NCBI GenBank assembly: GCA_030684935.1
Contig: JAUXXH010000056.1
Span: 1 to 50,295, forward strand
DNA: 50,295 nucleotides
From: Pseudolabrys sp.
Lineage (GTDB): Bacteria > Pseudomonadota > Alphaproteobacteria > Rhizobiales > Xanthobacteraceae
Direction of reading: 5' to 3'
In this document: one piece after another, positions 40,566 to 49,093 of the stretch
Position numbering within the stretch: the stretch's first letter is position 1
Layout of the letters: each line of letters starts with the position of its first letter
Made by a program: the position numbers and the translations under genes
The notes under the pieces: generated by a model
Database searches by the model: none
Told to the model about the DNA's origin: nothing
The model's input: only the letters and a program-made list of their open reading frames with translations

Positions 40566-43532
40566 GTGGCGGTGGTAATGCCCGGCCTGGAGAGGCGCCT
40601 GAAGGCCGAACTGAGCGGGGACGTGCAGTTCGACCGCTTTACCCGTGGCCGGTATGCGACCGACGCGTCCCACTATCAGATCACCCCGGTGGGCGTGGTG
40701 GCGCCGCGCACCATAGAAGAGGCCGATCGGGCGATAGCGATGGCCCGGGCCGAGGGCGTCACCGTGCTGCCGCGCGGCGGCGGCTCGTCGCAATCCGGTC
40801 AGACCGTCGGCGAATCGCTGGTGATCGACTGCTCGAAATATCTGACCCGTATTCTCGATCTCGACGTCAAGGCGCGGCGCTGCACGGTCGAGCCCGGCAT
40901 CGTGCTCGACGAGTTGAACCGCCAGCTCAAACCGCACGGCCTGTGGTTTCCGGTCGACGTTTCGACGGCGTCGCGGGCGACCATCGGCGGCATGGCCGGC
41001 AACAATTCCTGTGGCGGCCGCAGTCTGCGCTACGGCACCATGCGCGACAACGTCATCGCTATCGAGGCGATCCTGGCCGACGGCACGCTCGGCCACTTCG
41101 GCCGCATCGGCGGCAATATCGCCGACGTGCCGGCGCCGCTGCGGCCGCTGGCGCAGAATCTGCTGGCGATCGGCGCGCGCGAAGCGGACGAGATCGCCGC
41201 GCGCTTCCCCAAGGTGCAGCGCCGCGTCGGCGGCTACAATCTCGACGCGCTCGTCCCCGGTAAAAACGACGTCAATCTGGCGCATCTTCTGGTCGGCGGC
41301 GAAGGCACGCTGGCCTTCTCGACCCGCATCGAACTGAAGCTGTCGCCGCTGCTCGGCCGGCGCGCCGTCGGCGCCGTCCACTTCGGCAGCTTCTACGAGG
41401 CGATGAACTGCGCGCAGCACATCGTGCCGCTGAAGCCGATCGCGGTCGAACTGATCGACCGCACCATGATCGAACTGGCGCGCGAGATCGCGATCTTCCG
41501 GCCGACGCTGGACAAGTTCGTGCGCGACACGCCGGAAGCGGTGCTGCTGGTCGAGTTCGGCGAGGAGGACAACGAGGAAAACCTGCGCCGGCTGCGCCAG
41601 CTCAAGGCGCTGATCGGCGATCTCGGCTTCGCCTGGGGCAACAGCGGCGCCAAGTGGGGCGGCGTGGTCGAGGTGCTCAATCCGGAGCTTCAGGCGGCGA
41701 TCACCGAGGTGCGCACCTCCGGCCTCAACATCATGATGTCGATGAAGGAGTCCGGCAAGCCGGTGTCCTTCGTCGAGGATTGCGCCGTGCCGCTCGAACA
41801 TCTCGCCGACTACACCACCCGGCTGACCGAGATATTCGAGAGGAACGGCACCCGCGGCACCTGGTACGCCCATGCGGGCTCCGCCTGCCTGCATGTGCGG
41901 CCGGTGCTCAATCTGCGGCAGGAGAAAGATGTCCATGCCATGCGGGCGATCGCCGAAGAGGCCTTCGCCATGGTGCGCGAGTACAAGGGCTCGCATTCCG
42001 GCGAGCATGGCGACGGGCTGGTGCGCTCGGAGTTCAACGAGCCGATGTTTGGTGCGAGGTTGGCGCGCGCCTTCGAGGAAGTGAAGGACCGTTTCGATCC
42101 GGACGGCCTGTTCAATCCGGGCAAGGTGGTGCGGGCGCCGAAGTTCGATGACCGCAGCCTGTTCCGCTACAAGCCCGACTATCACGGCGAGGACGTCAAG
42201 ACGCATCTCGACTGGTCGGCCTATCCCGGCAGCGGCGGCGGTTTCCAGGGCGCCATCGAGATGTGCAACAACAACGGCGCCTGCCGCAAACTGGCCGGCG
42301 GCGCCATGTGCCCGAGCTATCGCGTCACCCGCGACGAGCGCGACGTCACGCGCGGCCGCGCCAACACGCTGCGGCTGGCGATCTCCGGGCAACTCGGGCC
42401 GGACGCACTCGCTTCCGACGACATGATGGAGACGCTGAAGCTGTGCGTCTCCTGCAAGGCCTGCAAGCGCGAATGCCCGACCGGCGTCGACATGGCGCGC
42501 ATGAAGATCGAGGTGCTGGCGGCGCGCGCCGCCAAGCGCGGCGTGTCGCTGCACGACCGGCTGGTCGGCTGGCTGCCGCGCTACGCGCCGTGGGCGGTAC
42601 GCTATCCGAAGCTGTTCAACCGACGCGACACGAGCCCGTGGATGCGCCGTGCCTCGGAAACCTTCGCCGGCTTCTCCGCCAAACGCAGCCTGCCGACATG
42701 GCGCAGCGAAACCTATCGCGACCGCTCCGACTGGTCCTATGCCGCGGCCAAGGCGGGCGATCCGGCGCGCGAAGTGGTGCTGTTCGCCGACACTTTCAAC
42801 CGCTATTTCGAGCACGAGAATCTCGAGGCCGCGCTGAGCGTGCTGATAGCGGGCGGCTACCGCGTCCATGCCGTGATGCCCAAGGACACGATCAAGCGGC
42901 CGCTGTGCTGCGGCCGTACCTTCTTGTCGGTCGGACAGGTCGATCAGGCCAAACGAGAAATGCAGCGCACGCTGGATGCGCTTGCGCCTTACGTGCTGCG
43001 CGGCGTGCCGGTGATCGGGCTGGAGCCGAGTTGCCTGTTCACCTTCCGCGACGAACTGCCGGCGCTGCTGAAAGGCGCCGCGGTCGATGCGCTGGCGGCC
43101 AATGCGCTGCTGCTCGAGGAATTCCTGGCGCGCGAGCAGAAGGCCGGCCGCCTGAGCCTGCCGCTCGGGCCGCTGTCGCAGAAGGCGCTGCTGCACGGCC
43201 ATTGCCATCAGAAGGCCTTCGCCGCCATGGGTGCGGTCGAGTCGGTGCTGAAGATGATTCCCGGGCTCAGCGTCGAGACGGTGGAATCGAGTTGCTGCGG
43301 CATGGCCGGATCGTTCGGCTACGACGCCGGCACCATCGACGTGTCGCTGAAGATGGGCGAACTGTCGCTGCTGCCGGCGGTGCGCAAGGCGGATGGCGAT
43401 ACGCTGATCGTCGCCGACGGCACCTCATGCCGCCATCAGATTCACGACGGCGCCGACCGCGACGCGCTGCATGTGGCGCGCGTGCTGGCGATGAGCGTGG
43501 AAGCGGGAAGGGTGGTCAAAACCGCAGATTGA
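40566..43532 (+). CDS. Fused FAD-linked oxidase / Fe-S / CCG-domain 2-hydroxyacid dehydrogenase
   Basis: 988 residues from GTG 40566 (an ATG at 40578 is an alternative). The FAD-binding PCMH domain (about 35-270) has PRGGGSSQSGQTVG, and the FAD-oxidase C domain extends to about 540. Then come CNNNGACRKLAGGAMCP (about 564) and the 4Fe-4S cluster motif CVSCKACKRECP (627-638). Two CCG domains follow, with LCCGRTF and SSCCGMAGSF. It resembles a GlcD-GlcF fusion (D-2-hydroxyglutarate, glycolate or lactate dehydrogenase) passing electrons to the respiratory chain. Its last 17 bp overlap the convergent gene. Confidence 0.92.
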   Translation: MAVVMPGLERRLKAELSGDVQFDRFTRGRYATDASHYQITPVGVVAPRTIEEADRAIAMARAEGVTVLPRGGGSSQSGQTVGESLVIDCSKYLTRILDLDVKARRCTVEPGIVLDELNRQLKPHGLWFPVDVSTASRATIGGMAGNNSCGGRSLRYGTMRDNVIAIEAILADGTLGHFGRIGGNIADVPAPLRPLAQNLLAIGAREADEIAARFPKVQRRVGGYNLDALVPGKNDVNLAHLLVGGEGTLAFSTRIELKLSPLLGRRAVGAVHFGSFYEAMNCAQHIVPLKPIAVELIDRTMIELAREIAIFRPTLDKFVRDTPEAVLLVEFGEEDNEENLRRLRQLKALIGDLGFAWGNSGAKWGGVVEVLNPELQAAITEVRTSGLNIMMSMKESGKPVSFVEDCAVPLEHLADYTTRLTEIFERNGTRGTWYAHAGSACLHVRPVLNLRQEKDVHAMRAIAEEAFAMVREYKGSHSGEHGDGLVRSEFNEPMFGARLARAFEEVKDRFDPDGLFNPGKVVRAPKFDDRSLFRYKPDYHGEDVKTHLDWSAYPGSGGGFQGAIEMCNNNGACRKLAGGAMCPSYRVTRDERDVTRGRANTLRLAISGQLGPDALASDDMMETLKLCVSCKACKRECPTGVDMARMKIEVLAARAAKRGVSLHDRLVGWLPRYAPWAVRYPKLFNRRDTSPWMRRASETFAGFSAKRSLPTWRSETYRDRSDWSYAAAKAGDPAREVVLFADTFNRYFEHENLEAALSVLIAGGYRVHAVMPKDTIKRPLCCGRTFLSVGQVDQAKREMQRTLDALAPYVLRGVPVIGLEPSCLFTFRDELPALLKGAAVDALAANALLLEEFLAREQKAGRLSLPLGPLSQKALLHGHCHQKAFAAMGAVESVLKMIPGLSVETVESSCCGMAGSFGYDAGTIDVSLKMGELSLLPAVRKADGDTLIVADGTSCRHQIHDGADRDALHVARVLAMSVEAGRVVKTAD

Positions 43533-44262
43533 CGCCGGTGGTGATCCAGTGCGCGTTCTCGCCGCCGATGTTGCGGCCCCAGATCACATCGAAATCGATG
43601 TTCTCTTTCGGTGTGTAGCGCAGGCCGAGTTGAATGCGCGGTTCGCGAATGGAATTGGGCGCGGGCGGGTCGCCGGGCTCGACCGCCGGCAGATGGCCGG
43701 ATTGCCCGTAGACCTCGCCGATCAGGGTCAGCGGCTTGACGAAATTCCATTCGAAGCCGGCGCCCCAGGTCAGATAGTTGAGACGGGCGCTGTGGTCGTA
43801 GGACCAGCCGGCATTCAGGTTGATGCGGAATTTGTCGTTCAGTTCGATCGTCGCCGGCAGATAGACAAAGCCGCCCGTACTCACGCCGGTCACAAGATCC
43901 CAATGCGCGCCGCCGGCCAGGCCGAGACCGAACGGATGGCCGGCGAGCGGGATGAGATTGACCTTGGCCTTGAGCGTGCCGCCGGTGCCCCAGGCGCCGT
44001 CGCTGCGCGAGCGCTGCACTTGCGCGCCGAGTTCAATCGGAATGCCGAGCTTCAGCACACAGGCGGGCGCGAGCGCGGCGAGGAAATCATTGTTGTGCGC
44101 GAACGAGGTCCACGCCTCGACCTTGCACTCGCCGGGGGTGCCGACCTCGGAATCGTCGACCGCGAAGGCGCCGCCCGCGGCCTGCGCCTGCGATGGCAGC
44201 ATCAGTTCCGCAGCCACGAAAAGCATGACCGGAAACGCCAGTCGCCAGTTGCCGAACTGCAT
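43516..44262 (-). CDS. Outer-membrane beta-barrel-like protein of unknown function
   Basis: 248 residues. A signal peptide (1-28, ending SQAQAA) is followed by GGAFAVDDSEVGTPGECKVE and alternating hydrophobic/aromatic strands. The chain ends in phenylalanine (GVNLRF), the usual outer-membrane insertion signal. Two cysteines (CKVE, ACVLK) may form a disulfide. I do not recognise a specific function. Its 3' end overlaps the preceding convergent gene by 17 bp, so the two transcripts share antisense sequence. Confidence 0.72.
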   Translation of the reverse strand: MQFGNWRLAFPVMLFVAAELMLPSQAQAAGGAFAVDDSEVGTPGECKVEAWTSFAHNNDFLAALAPACVLKLGIPIELGAQVQRSRSDGAWGTGGTLKAKVNLIPLAGHPFGLGLAGGAHWDLVTGVSTGGFVYLPATIELNDKFRINLNAGWSYDHSARLNYLTWGAGFEWNFVKPLTLIGEVYGQSGHLPAVEPGDPPAPNSIREPRIQLGLRYTPKENIDFDVIWGRNIGGENAHWITTGVNLRF

Positions 44263-44356
44263 GATGAGAACCCGCCCCCGTTAGCCCAGATCGATGACTA
44301 CCAAATCCTTTCTCCCTCTGCAAATTAGAACTATTAAAAACTAACTATCAACTAGC

Positions 44357-44390
44357 GACCCGCCCGGACAGGGGACTGTCCGGGCGGGTC
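44357..44390. terminator. Perfect 14-bp stem hairpin between two minus-strand genes
   Basis: GACCCGCCCGGACA and TGTCCGGGCGGGTC pair fully around GGGGAC. No immediate T-run follows on either strand, though the minus-strand flank becomes AT-rich. It probably ends transcription of the small secreted-protein gene upstream (44735-44451). Confidence 0.5.
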
Positions 44391-44450
44391 ATGTCGGTCG
44401 GCGCAGGGAGGAACGGACGGGGTAGGCGCCGACCGGACCGGTGCCGCGGA

Positions 44451-44735
44451 TCAATACGCGGCGTAGCTGCAGACCTTCTCGTAGTGGGCGTAGCCCATGC
44501 GGTCGTAGCGCTTGATGTAGCCGCATTCGCGGTAGCGCCGGCCGCTGTAGTAGACGGGCGCGGCGTAGGAATGGGAGGCAGCGGCGAGGCCGATCAGCGC
44601 GCCGGCGGCGAGGCCGATACCGATCGCGGTGCCGTGGCGCGGGCGGGCTTCCGCTTCGCTGCCGGTGGTGGCCAAAGCGGTGGTGAGGGTGAGGGCGGCG
44701 AGAGCGGCGGCGGCTATCCGGGACTTGGTGAACAT
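44451..44735 (-). CDS. Small secreted/membrane-anchored protein of unknown function
   Basis: 94 residues from ATG 44735, with GGAG 8 bases upstream. A signal peptide (about 1-30, ALATTGSEAEA) is followed by a hydrophobic glycine-rich segment GTAIGIGLAAGALIGLAAA. The tail is tyrosine-rich: VYYSGRRYRECGYIKRYDR...YEKVC. This pattern is common among small rhizobial envelope proteins of unknown function. It forms its own transcription unit, closed by the hairpin at 44357-44390. Confidence 0.68.
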   Translation of the reverse strand: MFTKSRIAAAALAALTLTTALATTGSEAEARPRHGTAIGIGLAAGALIGLAAASHSYAAPVYYSGRRYRECGYIKRYDRMGYAHYEKVCSYAAY

Positions 44736-44918
44736 GGCGATCTCCATCCGTTGATCTGTTGGGTGGCCGTTTTGGCCCCATGATCTTGGGTCGCCGGGTG
44801 TCCGAAACAGGTTCAAACGGTCGCTAGTATTTTTTTCGCGCGGTGAGACCGCGCCGCTTTGCCCCCTGCCGCCGACATCCGAATCCGGCTAGGTTTGCGG
44901 GCCGGCCAGGGGAGATAG

Positions 44919-45917
44919 ATGCGATTTTCCGGACTGATGGGCGCCGCCTTTGCCAGTGCACTGGCGCTGACGGCGCAGGCCCAGCCGCTCGACAAGGTTC
45001 GCTTCGGCACCAACTGGGTCGCCCAGGCCGAACACGGCGGCTACTACCAGGCGCTGGCAGACGGCACTTACAAAAAATTCGGGCTCGACGTCACCATCGT
45101 GCCGGGCGGGCCGAACGTGAACAACCGCATTCTCTTGCCGGTCGGCAAGCTCGATTTCTTCATGAGCGCCAATCTGCTGCAATCCTTCGACGCGGTGGCG
45201 AACAACATCCCCACCGTCGCGGTGGCGGCCTCCTTCCAGAAGGACCCGCAGGTGCTGATCGCCCATCCGGGCACCGCCGCGACCTTCGCCGACCTGAAGA
45301 AGCTGACGCTGTTCGTTTCCAAGGAAGGCATGGCCACCTATTTCCAGTGGCTGCGCGCCGACTACGGCTTCGATGAGACGAAGGTGAAGCCCTACACCTT
45401 CAACCCGCAGCCGTTCCTCGCCGACAAAAATTCGGCGATGCAGGGCTATGTCACGTCCGAGCCTTACGCCATCGAAACGCAGGGCAAGTTCAAGCCAACG
45501 CTGTTTCTGCTCGCCGATCAGGGCTTCGACACCTATTCGACGCTGATCGAGACGCGGCGCGACCTGGTCGAGAAACGCCCGGACATGGTGCAGCGCTTTG
45601 TCGACGCCTCGGCCATCGGCTGGGCCAATTACATCTACGGCGACAGCCGGGCGGCGAACGACCTCATCAAAAAGCACAACCCCGAAATGACCGACGCCGC
45701 AATTGCCTACTCGATCGCCAAGATGAAGGAATTCGGCATTGTCGATTCCGGCGACAGCCTCACGCTCGGCATCGGCGCCATGACCGATGCGCGGGTCAAG
45801 AGCTTCTTCGACAAGATGGTTCGCGCCGGCGTGGTCAAGGCCGGGCTCGACTATCGCCGCGCCTATACGACGCAGTTTGTGAACAAGGGGGTCGGGGTGG
45901 AGCTGAGGCGGAAGTGA
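44919..45917 (+). CDS. NMT1/THI5-like ABC transporter substrate-binding protein
   Basis: 332 residues. A signal peptide (1-22, ending TAQAQ) precedes a periplasmic NMT1/THI5 fold with VRFGTNWVAQAEHGGYYQAL, KFGLDVTIVPGGP and LPVGKLDFFMSANLL. The family binds hydroxymethylpyrimidine, sulfonates, nitrate or other small organics. It lies upstream of its own ATPase and permease genes, so this transporter is complete. The 122 bp before the ATPase contain a palindromic repeat pair. No TPP-riboswitch-like sequence was seen upstream. Confidence 0.92.
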   Translation: MRFSGLMGAAFASALALTAQAQPLDKVRFGTNWVAQAEHGGYYQALADGTYKKFGLDVTIVPGGPNVNNRILLPVGKLDFFMSANLLQSFDAVANNIPTVAVAASFQKDPQVLIAHPGTAATFADLKKLTLFVSKEGMATYFQWLRADYGFDETKVKPYTFNPQPFLADKNSAMQGYVTSEPYAIETQGKFKPTLFLLADQGFDTYSTLIETRRDLVEKRPDMVQRFVDASAIGWANYIYGDSRAANDLIKKHNPEMTDAAIAYSIAKMKEFGIVDSGDSLTLGIGAMTDARVKSFFDKMVRAGVVKAGLDYRRAYTTQFVNKGVGVELRRK

Positions 45918-45940
45918 CGCGGGGCGCGCTACAACCTCAG

Positions 45941-46045
45941 TGTCATGGCCGGGCTCGTCCCGGCCATCTCGCTTAGGAGGGCAGGGCGCGTGGTAACCTC
46001 ACTGCCTTGTGAATCGGGATCGCCGGGACAAGCCCGGCGATGACA
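45941..46045. repeat. Inverted pair of intergenic palindromic repeats (copy F), overlapping a start codon
   Basis: The left unit TGTCATGGCCGGGCTCGTCC continues CGGCCATCTCG. The right unit in reverse complement reads TGTCATCGCCGGGCTTGTCC and then CGGCGATCCCG. The downstream ATPase ATG (46040-46042) falls inside the right unit, which could fold over the translation start. Confidence 0.78.
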
Positions 46046-46816
46046 AGCTTGAGTACCACAGCCCCACCCCTCGTCTCCCTCCGCAACGTCGGCAAGACGT
46101 TCGACAGCGGCACGGTCGCGCTTGACGGCCTGACCCTCGACATTTGCGACGGCGAATTCGTCTCGCTGCTCGGCCCGTCCGGCTGCGGCAAGTCGACGGC
46201 GCTGCGCATTGTCGCGGGTCTGAGCACGGCATCCGCCGGATCGGTGGAATGGGCGGGCGGTGCCGCCGGAGACATCGGCTTCGTCTTCCAGGAGCCGACG
46301 CTGATGCCCTGGGCCGATGTCACCGCCAATGTGCGGCTGCCCTTGAAGCTGGCGCATGCCGACGCGGCGATGGCGGACCAAGCGGTGGCGCAGGCGCTGG
46401 CGCGCGTGGGCCTCAGCGATTTCGCCCACAGCTATCCGCGCGAACTGTCCGGCGGCATGAAGATGCGCGCCTCGATCGCCCGCGCGCTGGTCACCGGACC
46501 GCAACTGCTGCTGATGGACGAACCCTTCGCCGCGCTCGACGAGATCACCCGCTTCCGGCTCAACGACGATCTGCTGGGCGTCTGGCAGGAGCTGCGCCGC
46601 ACCGTGGTGTTCGTTACCCATTCGGTCTTCGAGTCGGTTTACCTGTCGCAGCGCATCGTGGTGATGACGCCGCGCCCCGGCCGCGTCTCCACCGAGGTCG
46701 CCATCGACGCGCCGTATCCACGCGACGAACGGTTCCGCACGTCGGCGGAATACGCTGCTTATTGCCGCACGGTGTCGGACGCGCTCGCCGCGGCGATGGC
46801 GGGGGCGGCGGCATGA
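46040..46816 (+). CDS. NitT/TauT-family ABC transporter ATP-binding protein
   Basis: 258 residues. Walker A GPSGCGKST lies at 45-53, signature LSGGMKMRAS, Walker B LLLMDEPFAALDE, and the switch histidine in VTHSV. The GFVFQEPTLMPWADV Q-loop is like that of the other ATPase in this window. ATG 46040 sits within a palindromic repeat and has no clear ribosome-binding site; TTG 46049 is the only nearby alternative. Energises uptake with the downstream permease and the upstream binding protein. Confidence 0.9.
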   Translation: MTSLSTTAPPLVSLRNVGKTFDSGTVALDGLTLDICDGEFVSLLGPSGCGKSTALRIVAGLSTASAGSVEWAGGAAGDIGFVFQEPTLMPWADVTANVRLPLKLAHADAAMADQAVAQALARVGLSDFAHSYPRELSGGMKMRASIARALVTGPQLLLMDEPFAALDEITRFRLNDDLLGVWQELRRTVVFVTHSVFESVYLSQRIVVMTPRPGRVSTEVAIDAPYPRDERFRTSAEYAAYCRTVSDALAAAMAGAAA

Positions 46817-46843
46817 TGATGCGGAGGGCGGGGCACTCTTCCT

Positions 46844-46963
46844 TACCTCCCCCCTTGAGGGGGAGGTCGACGCGCGCAGCGCGGCGGGTGGGGGGTGGTA
46901 GTCAAGCCTCGGCGCGTTGTCGCTTACCGCCCTCCCTAACCCTCCCCCTCAAGGGGGGAGGGA
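46844..46963. repeat. Inverted GC-rich repeat pair (copy G) between ATPase and permease genes
   Basis: ACCTCCCCCCTTGAGGGGGAGGT at the left forms one hairpin, and CCTCCCCCTCAAGGGGGGAGG at the right forms another. The CTTGAGG and CCTCAAG cores are inverted copies. It fills nearly all the 160 bp between the two transporter genes. Confidence 0.75.
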
Positions 46964-46976
46964 ACGCGCTCTGCCT

Positions 46977-47774
46977 ATGGCGCGTGCAATGAACCGCAAC
47001 ACCGCCCTCCGCATCGCGCTCCCGATCGTCATGCTGGCGCTGGTGCTGCTGGCCTGGGACCTGACGGTGCGCGGCTTCGGCATTCCGCCTTTTGTGCTGC
47101 CGGGGCCGGGCGTGGTCGCCGCGACGCTGGTCGCCGACAGCGCGCTGCTGGGACAGTCGCTGCTGGTGACGCTCAGCCTCACGGTGCAGGCCTTCCTGCT
47201 GGCGGCGGTCGGCGGCATTGTGCTGGCGGTCGCCTTCAATCAATGGCGGCTGGTCGAGCACGCCTTCTATCCCTACGCCGTGATCCTGCAGGTGACGCCG
47301 GTGGTGGCGGTGGCGCCGCTGCTGCTGATCTATCTGCCGCAGCCTCTGGCGGTGCTGGCCTGCGCCTGGATCGTGGCGTTCTTTCCTGTGCTGGCCAACA
47401 CCACGCTCGGGCTGAACTCGGTCGACCACAATCTGATCGCGCTGTTCGACCTGTACAAAGCCTCGCGCTGGCAGGTGCTGTGGAATCTGAAACTGCCGGC
47501 GGCGCTGCCGCAGATGCTGGCGGGTCTGCGAATCGCCGGCGGGCTGGCGCTGATCGGCGCGGTGGTGGCGGAAATCGCCGCGGGTTCTGCCGGCGCCGGC
47601 TCGGGCCTGGCCTATCGCATCGCCGAATCCGGCTACCGCCTCAACATTCCGCGCATGTTCGCGGCGCTGCTGCTGCTGTCGGTGGCGGGCGTCGCGATCT
47701 ACTTCGTGCTGGCGGGCGCGTCGCATCTGGCGCTGCGGCGCTGGCATGACAGCGCGGTGCGGCGCGAACGCTAG
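46977..47774 (+). CDS. NitT/TauT-family ABC transporter permease
   Basis: 265 residues from ATG 46977 (ATG 46989 is an alternative; neither has a clear ribosome-binding site). About six hydrophobic segments are present. The cytoplasmic EAA-like loop is in DLYKASRWQVLWNLKLPAALPQ. Forms the inner-membrane channel for the binding protein and ATPase encoded upstream. A repeat element ends 13 bp before the start. The stop TAG shares the bases CTAG with the convergent chrA stop. Confidence 0.9.
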   Translation: MARAMNRNTALRIALPIVMLALVLLAWDLTVRGFGIPPFVLPGPGVVAATLVADSALLGQSLLVTLSLTVQAFLLAAVGGIVLAVAFNQWRLVEHAFYPYAVILQVTPVVAVAPLLLIYLPQPLAVLACAWIVAFFPVLANTTLGLNSVDHNLIALFDLYKASRWQVLWNLKLPAALPQMLAGLRIAGGLALIGAVVAEIAAGSAGAGSGLAYRIAESGYRLNIPRMFAALLLLSVAGVAIYFVLAGASHLALRRWHDSAVRRER

Positions 47775-49093
47775 AACAGATACCGCACCAGCACACCCAG
47801 CGCCGCCATGATCAGCACCACCTCCAGCAGGCTGCGGTGCAGGGCAAACACCAGCATGGCGGCGATGGCGGCGAGCCCGGCGACGCGCAGATCGAGCGCC
47901 AGCGGATCGAACGCATACCAGCGCAGAGGCCCCGAGCGCATCTCGGTCACCTCGCCGAACAGCACGTGCAGCGCGAACCAGACCGACAGATTGAGAATGA
48001 CGCCGACCACCGCGGCGGTGATCGCCGCCAGCGCCCCGGCCAGCCGCCGGTTGCTCCGCAGATCCTCGATGAAGGGCGCGCCGGCGAAGATGAAGATCAT
48101 CGACGGCACGAATGTCACCCACGTCGTCATGGCGGCGCCGAGCAGGCCGCCGCCGAGCGGCGACAGCGGCGCCGCCTCGCGGAAACCGGCGAGGAAACCG
48201 ACGAATTGCGTCACCAGGATGAGCGGGCCCGGCGTGGTCTCGGCCAGGCCGAGGCCGTCGACCATCTCGGCCGCGGTCATCCAGCCATTGGTCTCGACCG
48301 CCTGCTGCGCCATGTAGGCCATCAGCGCATAGGCGCCGCCGAACGACACCACCGCCAGCTTGGAAAAGAACACGCCGATCGCCACCAGCACGTGATCGCC
48401 GCCGAGCAGGAGGAAGGCGAGCGCGACCGGTGCCCACCACAGCACCAGCCCGGCCGCCACCGCGATCACCGGCTGGCGCCAGCGATGCGTCTGCCGGGGC
48501 GCCGCGACCGGCGCGGTGGCGCCGAGCGCCAGTTGCTCCGGCGCGCGGATGGCGACGGCAAAGCCGATCAGCGCCGCCGTCACCACGATCAACGGAAACG
48601 GCAGCGCGAAAAAGAAGATGCCGATGAAGCCGAGGGCGGCCAGCGCCAACAGCAGCGGCGTCTTGAGCGACCGCCGCGCGATGCGCAGCAGCGCCTCGGC
48701 GACGATCACCAGCACCGCGGCCTTGATGCCGAACAGCGCGCCGTCGACCGGACCCAGCCCGCTGCCGTAAACATAGAGCAGGCTCAGCACCAGCATCAGC
48801 AGGGCGCCGGGCAGCACGAACAGAATGCCGGCGGCGAGGGCGCCGCGCACGCCGTGCAGCACCCAGCCGGAATAGGTTGCGAGCTGCATCGCCTCCGGCC
48901 CGGGCAGCAGCATGCAGAAATTGAGCGCATGCAGGAACCGGTTTTCCGGCAGCCACTTCTTCTCGTCGACCAGAATGCGGTGCATCAGCGCGATCTGGCC
49001 GGCCGGCCCGCCGAACGACAGGCAGCCGATCTTGAACCAGACCTTGAGCGCCTCGGAGAAGCTGGGTTGGGATTGCGGGTCGCTCATCGTCAT
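47771..49093 (-). CDS. chrA: Chromate efflux transporter ChrA
   Basis: 440 residues, the long two-domain CHR form with about ten or more membrane segments. Both halves show the family motif: FKIGCLSFGGPAGQIALM near the N-terminus and FSKLAVVSFGGAYALMAYM in the second half, each followed by a PGP motif (LLPGPEA and TTPGPL). It exports chromate, which enters by sulfate uptake, across the inner membrane. ATG 49093 overlaps the upstream gene's stop (ATGA); ATG 49087 is also possible. Co-transcribed with the rhodanese-ChrB gene. Confidence 0.93.
   Translation of the reverse strand: MTMSDPQSQPSFSEALKVWFKIGCLSFGGPAGQIALMHRILVDEKKWLPENRFLHALNFCMLLPGPEAMQLATYSGWVLHGVRGALAAGILFVLPGALLMLVLSLLYVYGSGLGPVDGALFGIKAAVLVIVAEALLRIARRSLKTPLLLALAALGFIGIFFFALPFPLIVVTAALIGFAVAIRAPEQLALGATAPVAAPRQTHRWRQPVIAVAAGLVLWWAPVALAFLLLGGDHVLVAIGVFFSKLAVVSFGGAYALMAYMAQQAVETNGWMTAAEMVDGLGLAETTPGPLILVTQFVGFLAGFREAAPLSPLGGGLLGAAMTTWVTFVPSMIFIFAGAPFIEDLRSNRRLAGALAAITAAVVGVILNLSVWFALHVLFGEVTEMRSGPLRWYAFDPLALDLRVAGLAAIAAMLVFALHRSLLEVVLIMAALGVLVRYLF

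Noticed and set aside
44736..44918. A TPP riboswitch before the NMT1/THI5-like binding protein
   Set aside because: No CTGAGA-type thi-box was found, so thiamine-precursor transport is not supported by regulation.
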